DNA from: Diacronema lutheri
Lineage: Eukaryota; Haptophyta; Pavlovophyceae; Pavlovales; Pavlovaceae
Assembly: GCA_019448385.1 (NCBI GenBank)
Contig: JAGTXO010000021.1
Span: forward strand, 124,001-188,000
Reading direction: 5' to 3'
DNA length: 64,000 bases
Shown here: in pieces, positions 44,501-54,453 of the stretch
Layout of the letters: each line of letters begins with the position of its first letter
Position numbering within the stretch: position 1 is the stretch's first letter
Position numbers and translations under genes: made by a program
The notes under the pieces: generated by a model
Told to the model about the DNA's origin: nothing
Seen by the model: the letters and a program-made list of their open reading frames with translations, nothing else
Database searches by the model: none

Positions 44501-47500
44501 TCACTCATTGGCGCGCGTGCGCGCGTACGGCCCTGTGGCGCCAGCCGCGTAGTTCGCAGCACCGGCGCAGCAGCCGCGCCGCGCACAGCCGCGCCGCGCG
44601 GGCGCGCGGGCGCGCCGCACCTCGACGTCTGCCGTCTGCAGCGCATAATTCTTGCGCGCATGGACGTAACGGACAAGCAGGCAGATGATGGCGAGGAGGA
44701 GGAGGAGGAGAATGGCGCCCGCCACGAGCAGCACCTGCGTGCGCCGCGGGAGCGGGCGGGCGGTCGGCGTGGGCGCGGTGCGCGGTCGAGCCGTGCGCTC
44801 GCGCGCGGCGCGCATGCGGGGAGCGGCCGCAAGGCGGCGAGCGGCACGGGCGGCACGGCGCGCGGCGTGGCGGCGTTGAGGGCGCACCCGCACGCCCGTG
44901 TTCGAGATGAGCGATTGAATTTGGGCGCCGGCCGGCGAGCGGAGCATGTGCGCGTTCTCGAAGAAGTGTTTGTACCTGAATTGAGTTTGATTGGGGGGAA
45001 AGGGGGGGAGGGCCATAGAAGGTGTGATGAACGCGTACTTCTTTCGCGCGGCGTGGGCGGCAAGCCGCCGCGGCGCAGCGTGGCAACGGCGGCGCAGCAC
45101 CACGACGCGTCGTGCTGCGCGTCGGCGGCGCGACACGGCGTGGCGCTGCTGCGCTGTGCGCGCGCGCGGCGGCGGCGGCGGCGTCGGATCGCGCGCGTAC
45201 ACCCTGCAACTGCGGCAGCCATGCTGTAACATCGACCACTGGACATCCATCGTGTACGTCGTATATTCGCGCCGGTGCGTGCTGTCCGCCGGGCAGCGCA
45301 TCGCCGCCTCCTCCGCCGCGTTGCAGCACGCGCGGCTGCAGATCGCGCCGTACGTCGAGTTGTCACCCGTCGGGCCGCACGCGGCGCGGAAGCGCGGGAG
45401 GGGCCCGGACGGCGCGGGCCCGTCGATCGTGCACGGCTCGGCAGCGCCATGCGACGCAGCGTGCGGCATCTCGTTGGCCATGCCTAAGCGCGCGACCGGG
45501 GGGGGGGGGGGGGGGGTAGGGATGGAGGGGTGGAGGGGTGGGTGGCGCGTGGGCTGGGTGGGTGGGGGGCGGTGGTGGCCGGCGCGGCGCTGCGCGGCAA
45601 GGCCGCGTGGGAGCACAAGAGGACAGGAGATGGGGAGGGCGGGGTGAGGGAGGGAGGGAGGGGGGCGGGGGGCAGTTTGCGTGCACGTACATAGCTCGAA
45701 CGGCTTGGGCACGTTGCAAAATTCCCAGCGGACGGTCGGATGAGTCGTAAAGCAAAAAGGCTGCGCAGGGCGGGGCGGGGCGGGGCGGGGCGGGGCGGGG
45801 CGGGGCAGGAGGGCGGGTGATGCACGATGGGGCAGGGACGGGAGAGGGCGGGTGATGCACGATGGGGCAGGGACGCGAGAGGGCGGGTGATGCACGATGG
45901 GGCAGGGACGGGAGAGGGCGGGTGATGCACGATGGGGCAGGAACGCGAGAGGGCGGGTGATGCACGATGGGGCAGGAACGCGAGAGGGCGGGTGATGCAC
46001 GATGGGGCAGGGACGGGAGAGGGCGGGTGATGCACGATGGGGCAGGGACGGGAAAGGGCGGGTGATGCACGATGGGGCAGGGACGGGAGAGGGCGGGTGA
46101 TGCACGATGGGGCAGGAACGCGAGAGGGCGGGTGATGCACGATGGGGCAGGAACGCGAGAGGGCGGGTGATGCACGATGGGGCAGGGACGGGAGAGGGCG
46201 GGTGATGCACGATGGGGCAGGGACGGGAAAGGGCGGGTGATGCACGATGGGGCAGGAACGCGAGAGGGCGGTTGATGCACGATGGGGCAGGGACGCGAGA
46301 GGGCGGGTGATGCACGATGGGGCAGGGACGGGAAAGGGCGGGTGATGCACGATGGGGCAGGGACGGGAGAGGGCGGGTGATGCACGATGGGGCAGGAACG
46401 CGAGAGGGCGGGTGATGCACGATGGGGCAGGAACGCGAGAGGGCGGGTGATGCACGATGGGGCAGGGACGGGAGAGGGCGGGTGATGCACGATGGGGCAG
46501 GGACGGGAAAGGGCGGGTGATGCACGATGGGGCAGGAACGCGAGAGGGCGGTTGATGCACGATGGGGCAGGGACGGGAGAGGGCGGGTGATGCACGATGG
46601 GGCAGGGACGGGAAAGGGCGGGTGATGCACGATGGGGCAGGAACGCGAGAGGGCGGTTGATGCACGATGGGGCAGGGACGCGAGAGGGCGGGTGATGCAC
46701 GATGGGGCAGGGACGGGAAAGGGCGGGTGATGCACGATGGGGCAGGAACGCGAGAGGGCGGGTGATGCACGATGGGGCAGGGACGCGAGAGGGCGGGTGA
46801 TGCACGATGGGGCAGGGACGGGAAAGGGCGGGTGATGCACGATGGGGCAGGAACGCGAGAGGGCGGGTGATGCACGATGGGGCAGGGACGCAAGAAGGGG
46901 CAGCGGCGCCTGCGCGCACAGCACGTTGCCGGCGCCAAGCGTGCGGGCGCTTGCGCGGGCGCTCGTCGCGCTGCGCGCAGGGCAAGGCGAGCGCAACCCG
47001 TGCAGCCCAAAGACGGGGCAGGGCTACAAACCGGGACGGCAGGCCGCGCGTACCTGTGCTTCCCTGCCTTCCGGGTTTCGGCAAAAGTTGTGCCCGCCCA
47101 GCCCAGAGCGCGGGAAATTGCCATGGGTGACTGCGTGCTGATGCGGGTACTGCTCGCTCCAACGCATGCACTGCAGGCCAGACGAGGTCTGCGAGACCTG
47201 CCCGCGGTAATCAGCGCCGTCCGCACTGTGGTAGCAATCCGAGACGGCATGCGCGCAGTCGTTCCCTGCGCGCGGTAGCGCGGCGCGCGCGCGGTGGCGG
47301 GGCGCGTCGGCTCGAGGGCGAGAGGGCCGGCTGCGAAGGGGCTGCGGAGAGGCCGCGACGTGGGGGGCGGGAGGCGCGGTTGGCGACTCCAGAACATGGG
47401 ACCCCCCCCCCGGGGGGGGGGGGGGGAAGGGGTTCGTTTTCCCGTTTCTTTTCCCGTGTCTCTTCGTCTTGTTCGTGCTCGCTTCTTGGGGGCGCACGCA

Positions 47501-47857
47501 CCGTCGTAGCTGCACGGCTCGTTGTTGCATTCCTCGTCGCATTCGCCATCGTTCACCCAGCCCGCCATGCAGCCCGGGTGGCAGATTTCGTCAGTCTGTG
47601 AGTGGGCACAGTCCGTGCCGTCCCACCTGCGGCGCCGCGCAACAGGGCGAGCGGTGGCCAAGGGGAGGGAGAGGGGAGGGGAAAGGGGGGAAAGGGGGGG
47701 AAGGGGGCGGTGACGGTGGCAGTGGCAGTGGCGCGAGGGCGAAGGCGATGGGCGAGGGAAGGGGCCGTACAGCCGTGAGCGCGCAATTCGGCGCAAGGGA
47801 TGCTCGCAGCCCATCTCGTCCATGCCGCACGCTTCCTTGACGACCTCCCCCCCCCCG

Positions 47858-47906
<49 letters not shown>

Positions 47907-49158
47907 AGGGCCCACCCTCGCACGTCGCCGCAGCCCCGCCATCGCCCCCCCCCCCCCCCCCCACACCTTCGCACGTCGCCGCCCCTGCGCGACGCCGCGC
48001 GCGCTGCACCCGCGCGCGCGCTCACTCGCATTCCTCGACGAAACACTCCTCGTCACACACACCGTCACCGATCCACGAGCTCGGGCAGCCGGCGCGCGTT
48101 CTCCAGTCACACGTGCCCCGCGAATGTGACACGAGGCCTGCGTGCGCGAGCACGGGTGGGGTGGGGCGGGGCGGGCAGCCGGGGGCGAGGGCGGTTTGGG
48201 TTCGCGCAGGCGGGGCACGTGTACACTGGCCCTGTGCCAAGGCACGGTGCATGCTTGGTTCTGCCTGTTCCCCCCCCCCCCCCCCCCCCCCCCGCACTCA
48301 TGCCCCATCCCACCCACCCACATCTCACCATCCACCGCGCTGTAACCGCCGCGCCACGGCCCGGCCCGGCCCGGCCCGGCGCGGCCCGGCGCGGCGCGGC
48401 GATGCGATGCGGTGCGCGCCCGCACAGTCGCCGCCATCGTAGAAGCAAGCCGTCGTGTTGCATTCGCCGTCACAGATGCCGTCCGAGAGCGCAAACTCGG
48501 CGCAGCCTGGCGCGCACATGGGCGGGTCGCCGCCGGAACTCAAATCTGTCGCGTTGTACACGGCCAGCTTGAACTCCGACGCCTCATAGCTGCGCGCGGG
48601 CCGAGCGAGCGCGCGCGCGCGCGCCGCGCGCGCCTGAGGGTCGCGCACTGCGCACGCGTGCGCGCCGCGGTCGCGACGCGCCGCGTGGCACACCCGTAGA
48701 CGGAGACGTGGAGCGTGCATGGCTCGCCGACGCAAAAGTCGGCGGCCTGCCGGCGGAGCAGCCGCTCCTCGGTGCCTATCCCGTCCATCATCCATGTCGC
48801 GGTCGTATCATCCGGCTCGGCGTGGACGAAGGAGAGGTAGACGTCCTGCGCCCCACGCGCGCGCGGCGTCGCGCGGCGTGACGCGCTGGCGGCGGCGCTC
48901 GTGCGGCCGCAGCGCGCGGACCGGGTCGCCAAAGATGGGCGTGATGATGACCTTGACGGCCCGCGAGCTGGGCGGGATGCGCACAGCGTAGTGCTCAAAG
49001 TCGTCCTCCTGCACGTAGCCCGACGCCAGCTCGCTCAGCTTGAGCGGCGCCTCGCGCGCGCGCGAGGCGCCGAGCGCGACCGCAGAGGCGAGCAGCACGC
49101 GCGCCGCGCACGCACGGGCGGCGGGAACGCCAGCGCGGCGCCCAAGCTGTGCGGGCAT
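44501..49158 (-). CDS. Receptor-like transmembrane protein with PPC-like, LNR and kringle domains
   Basis: Exons supported by phase: 49158-48922, 48845-48694, 48589-48426, 48137-48026, 47626-47502, 47265-47054, 45760-45691, 45483 to about 45204, then 3' exons near 45020-44900 and 44735-44501. A signal peptide leads into a PPC-like beta domain (EDDFEHYAVRIPP, VYLSFVHAEPDDTT). Three Lin12/Notch repeats follow: DGICDGECNTTACFYDGGDC, GDGVCDEECFVEECEWDGTDC (split by an intron) and NDGECDEECNNEPCSYDGNDC. Next is a kringle (DYRGQVSQTSSGLQCMRW, PHQH, FCRNPEG / FCFTTHPTVRWEFC), a Cys-rich segment, and a TM helix (VLLVAGAILLLLLLAIICLL) with a short cytosolic tail. An adhesion or signalling receptor is inferred. 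The joint between the 45.2-kb and 45.0-kb exons is not resolved. Confidence 0.8.
45766..46895. repeat. 35-bp minisatellite (about 31 copies) preceded by a GGGGC pentamer array
   Basis: A (ggggc)n array runs to about 45806. It is followed by ~31 copies of a 35-bp unit containing gggtgatgcacgatggggca, with period exactly 35 from 45811 to about 46895. Copies differ at a few fixed sites (g/a before acg, g/c after it, g/a two bases on, and gtt for ggt). The variant types recur in blocks of several units, so the array has higher-order structure. It lies wholly inside the intron (45761-47053) that splits the kringle domain of the minus-strand receptor-like gene. Confidence 0.95.
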
Positions 49159-49247
49159 CGAGCGCGGCGCACGCCCGCCGTCCGCAGCTCACACGCGGGT
49201 GCGAGCCGCCGACCCGCGCAACGCAATGGCGACAACGGCACAACGCA
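49159..49247. promoter_or_regulatory. 89-bp bidirectional spacer
   Basis: The spacer separates the divergent ATG codons of the receptor-like gene (minus, 49158) and the SDR gene (plus, 49248). It contains a small direct repeat, acgcaatggcg, at about 49220 and 49243, the second overlapping the SDR start codon. A shared promoter is inferred. Confidence 0.4.
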
Positions 49248-50219
49248 ATGGCGCCCGCGCTCCGCGTGCTCGTCACGGGCGCGTCCGGGTACATTGGTCG
49301 CTTCCTCATCGACGCGCTCGCGGCGAACGGGAACTGCGAGCTGCACGCCGCGTGCGGTGCCGATCCCACCTTCGCCCTCGAGTATGGCGCGCGCTGCGCG
49401 AGCGTGACGCCGCTCGACCTCGCCGATGGCTCGACCTCGCCGATGCGCGCGCGGTCGGCGCGCTCGTCGAGGCAACGTTGCCGAACGTCGTCGTCCACCT
49501 CGCAGCGATCTCGGCGCCGGCCGCGTGCGAGGCGGATCCCGAGCGCTGCGCGCACATCAACGAGCCGCGCGCGCTCTTCGACGCGACTGTCGCCCACGCG
49601 CCCGACGCGCGTCTGATCGCCTTCTCTTCCGACCAGGTCTACGCGGGCGGCGCCACCGCCGACCGGCCGTACTCTGAGCGTGACGAGGCTGCGCCAGTGA
49701 ACGAGTACGGACGGTCCAAGCTGCGCTTCGAGTGCGCGGCCATCGTTCGCCTCGGCGCCGCCGCGATCGCCCTGCGCTGCTCGCTCGTGCTCGGCCCGCG
49801 CGCGCGCGGCGCGTGCAAGAAGGCCACGTCCCTGCAGTTCGTCGCCAACCGGCTCGCGCCGCGCGACGGCAACGCGGCGGCGGTGGCGGTGGCGGGCGGC
49901 GGCGGCGCGAGCGGGGGGGGGCGACCTCGACCTGGCAACGCGTCGAGGCCTTTGGCGACGAATGGCGCAGCGCGGTCGGCGTGGCCGACGTGGTGCGCAC
50001 GGTCGCGCTGCTCGTCGCGAGGGGCTGGCCGCCGGAGCGCGGCGCGCACGTACAACCTGGGCGGTCCCGCGCGTTGGAACCCGCCCCCCGCGGTGCATGC
50101 AGCGCGCCATTTTGTATCGCCCGGTGCGACGCACGGCGTCCTGCACCAGCAGGACGACGCCGACAACAATTGCCGCCCCGAGGCGACGTCGTCCACGTCT
50201 TTGAAAATAGCGAGTAATT
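49248..50219 (+). pseudogene. NAD(P)-dependent SDR epimerase/reductase (MAT2B/RmlD-like), frame disrupted
   Basis: The protein starts MAPALRVLVTGASGYIGRFL with the extended-SDR glycine motif. It continues after a frame change as VGALVEATLPNVVVHLAAIS, then FSSDQVYAGG and the catalytic YGRSK, then a segment FGDEWRSAVGVADVVRTVAL, and then TYNLGGPARW in another frame. The pattern (dTDP-4-dehydrorhamnose reductase / MAT2B group) is clear. However, a 17-bp tandem duplication at 49412-49445 shifts the frame, and further shifts occur near 49910-49930 and 50045. An intron could explain the second. The C-terminus is short for the family. So this is probably a recently decaying gene or a mis-assembled allele. 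Confidence 0.65.
49412..49445 (+). repeat. Perfect 17-bp tandem duplication
   Basis: The unit gctcgacctcgccgatg occurs twice head-to-tail. Removing one copy would give the expected family sequence LDLADARAVGALVE, so the duplication itself is the frame-changing event in the SDR gene. Confidence 0.95.
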
Positions 50220-50784
50220 ACCCATATGCGTGTGGGTGTCTTCACGCCTTTTTGTGAAAAATTAATCCTTGCGCATGGCGGTAAGGAAGAAGGGAGGGAG
50301 GGCAGAAGGGAGGGGGGAGGGAGGATCAAGGGCCCTCGCCCTCGGCTGAAGACTCCCTGAGCCGTGCTGCTGTCGCCTTTCCTCGCGCCCTGCTTGCCGC
50401 TCTGCCGCCCCCGCGCCGTGCTTCTCGCGATCGCGCAGATGGCTTCGGCATTCCGGCACGTCCTGTTTACCGTCGGCTCGGCAGGCGTGCGCTACGTTCG
50501 CACTGGAGCCTTTCGGCGGTGAGTTGCGCACGTGTTTCGCGATCGCTCTCTTGGGGTTGCGTGTCTGCGCGTTGTTGCGCCATGGCTCCAACCCGCGATT
50601 GCGTTGTGACCAAACGGTGCATCCCGCACGCCGCGCGCACATGCAGGGCGACGCCGCACGTCGCGATTCTCGCCCAGGCGCGCGACGGCGACAGCTGCGG
50701 CGCGCCTCGCGGCACGCGACCGCTGAATAACGCTTTTTCCACGGCGAAAGCGGATGGTGCGTTGCATGCACCGCGCGCGAGCGC
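50220..50784. other. Intergenic, no gene seen
   Basis: AT-rich at the left (aaaaattaatcc), then purine-rich agg tracts and a lower-GC stretch up to the heptad-repeat gene. Frames on both strands are short and unlike any family I know. Confidence 0.5.
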
Positions 50785-51630
50785 ATGGAACGCTGTCTAA
50801 GACGCGCTCACCACTTCGCATTGGCTCACGCGGGCGTCGCTCCGCCGCTGCCCACAGGCCCGCGCAACTGCAAGATCGTCGTCGAGGCGCTCATGGATCC
50901 GCTCAGGTGTGTCGCGGGTGAAGACGTCGTTCGCCCAATACGCCAGGGAATTGTGGACATCATCGCGAGCATGGAGCAGCTCATCGCGAGCAAGGAGCAG
51001 CTCATCGCGAGCAAGGAGCAGCTCATCGTGGCCAAGGAGCAGCTCATCGTGGCCAAGGAGCAGCTCCTCGTGGGCAAGGATAACTACAGTGCGACTATCG
51101 AGCGCGTCATGGAGCACGTGTATATTTCGAAGACCTCGCAGCTCGCGCTGCACACGGCGCAGTTCGAGCCAAGCATCATGGTGGACACGCTTTGGGCCGC
51201 GCTGTGGCCTCTAGAGCCTCTTGGCAAAGATGACGATAGGAACAAGCGCAAATGGGGCACGCTGATCCGCGATGTGCTCAACGAAGGCAAGCTCACAGCG
51301 GCGGCCAAAGCTGACCTCGATGACCTCGGCGGGGCGGCCGAGGAACCTACCGTCATCAACGACCTGGGATCCCTCTCGAGACTCCTCTCCCTGCCGTATT
51401 ACTTTGGTTTCACCATCGTCCTAAAAGGAACTGGCTGGCGCATCGGGACATCACCGTCGCCCCACTTGGCTACGGCCCTCGTGCTCAGCGCGAACATGCG
51501 CACGTTGCGGAAAAAAGGCATCGAGTCGCTGCGCGGTGACGTCATTTACCTCGACCGGGGCTGCAACGAAACGCACCGTTTCGACATGCGCACGTTGCGC
51601 TGGGCGAAGACGCGCGCAAAGGACCCGTGA
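50785..51630 (+). CDS. Heptad-repeat (coiled-coil) protein of unknown function
   Basis: A 281-residue open frame; the ATG at 50893 (MDPLRCVAGEDVV) is an alternative start. Residues ~60-100 are six tandem heptads (ASMEQLI, ASKEQLI twice, VAKEQLI twice, VAKEQLL) encoded by 21-bp DNA repeats at about 50957-51076, an obvious coiled coil. The rest is globular, with WAALWPLEPLGKDDDRNKRKW, then LPYYFGFTIVLKGTGWRIG and a Cys/Arg-rich end. No family is recognised. It is followed by G-rich sequence (51649-51703). Codon use is less GC-biased than the neighbours, so it may be a recent arrival or a fast-evolving lineage-specific gene. Confidence 0.55.
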   Translation: MERCLRRAHHFALAHAGVAPPLPTGPRNCKIVVEALMDPLRCVAGEDVVRPIRQGIVDIIASMEQLIASKEQLIASKEQLIVAKEQLIVAKEQLLVGKDNYSATIERVMEHVYISKTSQLALHTAQFEPSIMVDTLWAALWPLEPLGKDDDRNKRKWGTLIRDVLNEGKLTAAAKADLDDLGGAAEEPTVINDLGSLSRLLSLPYYFGFTIVLKGTGWRIGTSPSPHLATALVLSANMRTLRKKGIESLRGDVIYLDRGCNETHRFDMRTLRWAKTRAKDP

Positions 51631-51862
51631 GCGGGAGGGAAGGGAAGGGGGGGGGGGGGGGATAAAAGGGAAGGGGGGGGAGGGGGGGGGGGGGGGGGGG
51701 GGGAGCTGGTCCGCCCGACTGCGCTAAAAGCTGCAGTCTGAGATCGTCGCTCCCGCGGGTCCCCTGCTGCACGACTGTGCGCTGCGGCCTGCGCGGTGAG
51801 CGGAGCGGGCGCGCGAGGATTTTCCCCCATTAATTTTTTATAAGTTTTTCCCCAATTTTCGA

Positions 51863-53385
51863 ATGCCGCCGTCGTCAACATTGGCTCGCAGGCGGGAGAA
51901 CAAGGTGCTCGAGCTGCTGCGCCTGCTCTTCACCTCTGTGCGGCACACGTCGGTGTTCGACGTTGCGCAGAAGCTCGCGCTCGTCTTTGCTGCCGTGCAC
52001 CTGGTCAGTTTTGTTCGCTCGCGCCCGTGGGTCGCCAAGCATCGGCTGCCGTCCGATGTGCAGGCGCTCCTCGCGAACGCGAGCCGCGAGCCGCCAGATA
52101 GCGAGCTCTTCCCGCAGTACTTCCCTAGCCCGTCGACGGGCCTTTGGCTGTACAGCCGCCAGTGGCTGCCGCCTGCGCCCGCGCGCGGCATCATCTTCGT
52201 CGTGCCCGGCATGGGCGAGCACACCGGACGGTTAGCGCGCTAACGCGCGCGGGCGCTGCGTCCGCGCTGTGCGCTGCGCGCTGCGCGCTGAGCGCGCGAC
52301 AGCCGATCGCTGCGCCGCGCGCGCAGGTGCGCGTGTGTTGATACGCGCGGCCGCCACGGTCGCGCTGCGCTGACCGCGCGGCCGCCACGCGAGCAGATAT
52401 GAATTCCTTGCGGCCTCGATGACCAGGCTTGGCCTCGCCGTCTTTTCGCTCGACCACCAAGGCCACGGCGCGTCCGAGGGGGACCGCGTGCACGTGGAGC
52501 GCTTCTCCGACTACGTGTCGGACCTGACCGGCTTCGTCTCGCACGTGCTCGGCAGTCGGCCTGAGTGCGCGCTCTGCCCGTTGTCCCTGCCTGATCACTC
52601 AAGCCGGTCGTTCTCACACGCCGTGTCCACCCGCGCCGTTACGCGGAGCGCCCCTGTCCGCACCGCACGCCCTCCGACCCCGTGCGCTCCCACGCACGCC
52701 TTCGCCGCTCCCACGCACCCATTCATTCTTCATTGTTTAGGTACGCTCGGCTTCCGCGCTTCCTGTTCGGCCATTCGCTTGGCGGCGCCATTTCTATCCT
52801 GACCGCGAACGCGACGACTGCATCCGCCGCCATCGCCACAGACCGCGCCGCGCCGCTTGCCGCGCCCGCCCTCACATGGAGCGGCGTCATTCTCTCGGCG
52901 CCAGCCATCGTGCCCGACCCCAAGGCACGCGCGTGCTCCTCGGCGGCCGCGCGGCGGCAGCGCCGTGTGCCCCGCGCGCGCCGCACGGCGTGCCCCGCGC
53001 GCGCCGCACTTCGCTCTGCACGGCACGCCGCGCGGCCACCGACGCGAGTTGCGCACGTGACCGTTACGCCCGTGGCCACGTGCCAGCGCTCGTCCGCGGG
53101 CCAGTGCGCGCCGTGCCTGTTCCCGCCACCGCGACGCGGCACTTCCTGTTTCCGCCGTGCCTGTTCCCGCCACCGTGACGCGGCACAGCCGCACACATGA
53201 GTGTGGCACACCTCTGCGCGCCATCTGGCCGCGTGCAGGTGAAGACGCCGCTCAAGGTCTTCATCGGCAAGGCGCTCGCGTCGGTGCTGCCCAAGTTTGC
53301 GCTCGCGCCGCTCCCAGCCTCAGGCATCTCCACCAACCCGCAGGTGCGGCGCGCGCGCGCGGTCTCGCAGAAGCGCTCCGCATCG

Positions 53386-53421
<36 letters not shown>

Positions 53422-53924
53422 CATACCCGCGGCGAACCGGCACGGCGCGCTGCGCGCTGCGGCGCGCGCTGTCCGAGCTGCGCGCGCCGGCCCGCGGTCG
53501 TCGGCACGCACGCGGCGTAACGGCACGCGGCGTAACGGCACGCGGCGTAACGGCACGCGGCGTAACGGTCGAGCAGGTGCACAACTTGTACCGCACCGAC
53601 CCACTCATATACCACGGCGGCGTGCGCGTGCGGTGGGGCTTCGAGACGCTCAAAGCGCTCGGCGCGATCCACGCGACGGTCGAGACGGTCGCCTTCCCGT
53701 TCCTCATCATGCACGGCATGGACGACTCGATCGTCTCGCCCGCCGGCTCGATCGACTTCCATCGGCGCGCCGCGTCACGCGACAAGACGATCAAGACGTA
53801 CGACGGCCTCAAGCACGAGATCCTGAACGAGCCGCGCGAGGCGCGCCACCGCGTCATCGCGGACATCTCGGCGTGGATCGAGGCACGGGTGGGTGGAGGG
53901 ACCGAGCCGCCGCTCGCCGAATAG
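51863..53924 (+). CDS. Monoglyceride-lipase-like alpha/beta hydrolase
   Basis: Five exons (51863-52230, 52397-52564, 52741-52924, 53239-53343, 53577-53924) join in phase to 390 residues. An N-terminal hydrophobic segment near residues 30-50 could anchor it to membrane. The hydrolase core has VPGMGEHTGRY, LDHQGHGASEG, nucleophile FLFGHSLGGA, Asp in MHGMDDSIVSPAG and His in YDGLKHEIL. These are all hallmarks of the monoacylglycerol lipase/lysophospholipase family, which releases fatty acid and glycerol from monoacylglycerol. Intron 3 begins GC. Intron 4 carries a 37-nt sense C run and four copies of a 15-bp repeat. Confidence 0.9.
53509..53568 (+). repeat. Four copies of a 15-bp tandem repeat in an intron
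   Basis: The unit cacgcggcgtaacgg is repeated four times without change, ending 8 nt before the 3' splice site of intron 4 of the lipase gene. Confidence 0.95.
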
Positions 53925-54453
53925 CGCAGCGGGGGGCTAGGGGGGGGGGGGGGGGGGGGGGGCAGTCTCGGCGGACGAGTCAGCACTCAGCAGTCCGCCC
54001 ACACGATCAAAACCGTTGACATTGAAAAACAAGGCCGCCGTTTCAAGTTTAGATGGTCAAGCCAAATCCGATCAGGGGCACGGTCGAGCGCCCCGAGTGC
54101 AGCGCGGGCCATTCGGAAGGACGTCCTTGTGAGGGAGCTCTTCGCGTTTGGCGAGCGGGGGAGCACGACGCGCAGCGTTGCTGCGGCGGCGTGCGGGCGG
54201 CGAGCAGCGGTCGGGCTGCTCGCGACGAGGCCGGAGCAGACGGCGCCGTGGCCGCCGGCGCAGGTGACGCGCGCCGACGAGCCGTAGCAAGCGTCCGTGA
54301 TCCGCTCGGCGGTTGGAGCGGGCCGGCTGGTGCGGCGCGCTCGGCCACGGGCGGCGGCGTGCACGGGCGTGCCGCGCGCGGCACGCGTCGCCAGCCGCGC
54401 GCGACCTGGGCGGAACCCGCAAAGCGTCGACCGCTGCGTGGCTCGGCCGTGCG
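53925..54453. other. Spacer between lipase and Fanzor gene; candidate element end
   Basis: It contains a 22-nt G run (53941-53962), an AT-richer island at 53990-54070 (gttgacattgaaaaacaagg) and GC-rich sequence up to the Fanzor stop. No family match appears in any frame. Fanzor guide (omega) RNAs are usually transcribed from the 3' end of the gene and adjacent non-coding DNA, so this is where one would look. I cannot identify terminal inverted repeats by eye. Confidence 0.4.

Noticed and set aside
45811-46895. CRISPR array
   Set aside because: Units are directly adjacent with no spacers and differ only at a few fixed sites, so it is a minisatellite in a eukaryotic intron.
47840-47960. A coding exon beginning EVVKEACGMDEMGC on the minus strand
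   Set aside because: It looked like the end of an LNR repeat, but splicing 48026 to 47626 joins ECE to WDGTDC and completes the repeat exactly, leaving this sequence in the intron.
44501-48009. Minus-strand ORFs of 600-840 codons with PSCITRPLAFLPHRASPALS-like repeats
   Set aside because: They are read-through of the 35-bp minisatellite in an intron. The same repeat appears in all three frames because 35 is not a multiple of 3. The real exons of the receptor gene lie on either side.
50220-50784. tRNA or other structured RNA genes in the intergenic gaps
   Set aside because: I found no cloverleaf with conserved B-box sequence by eye here or in other gaps; a covariance-model scan would be needed to exclude them fully.
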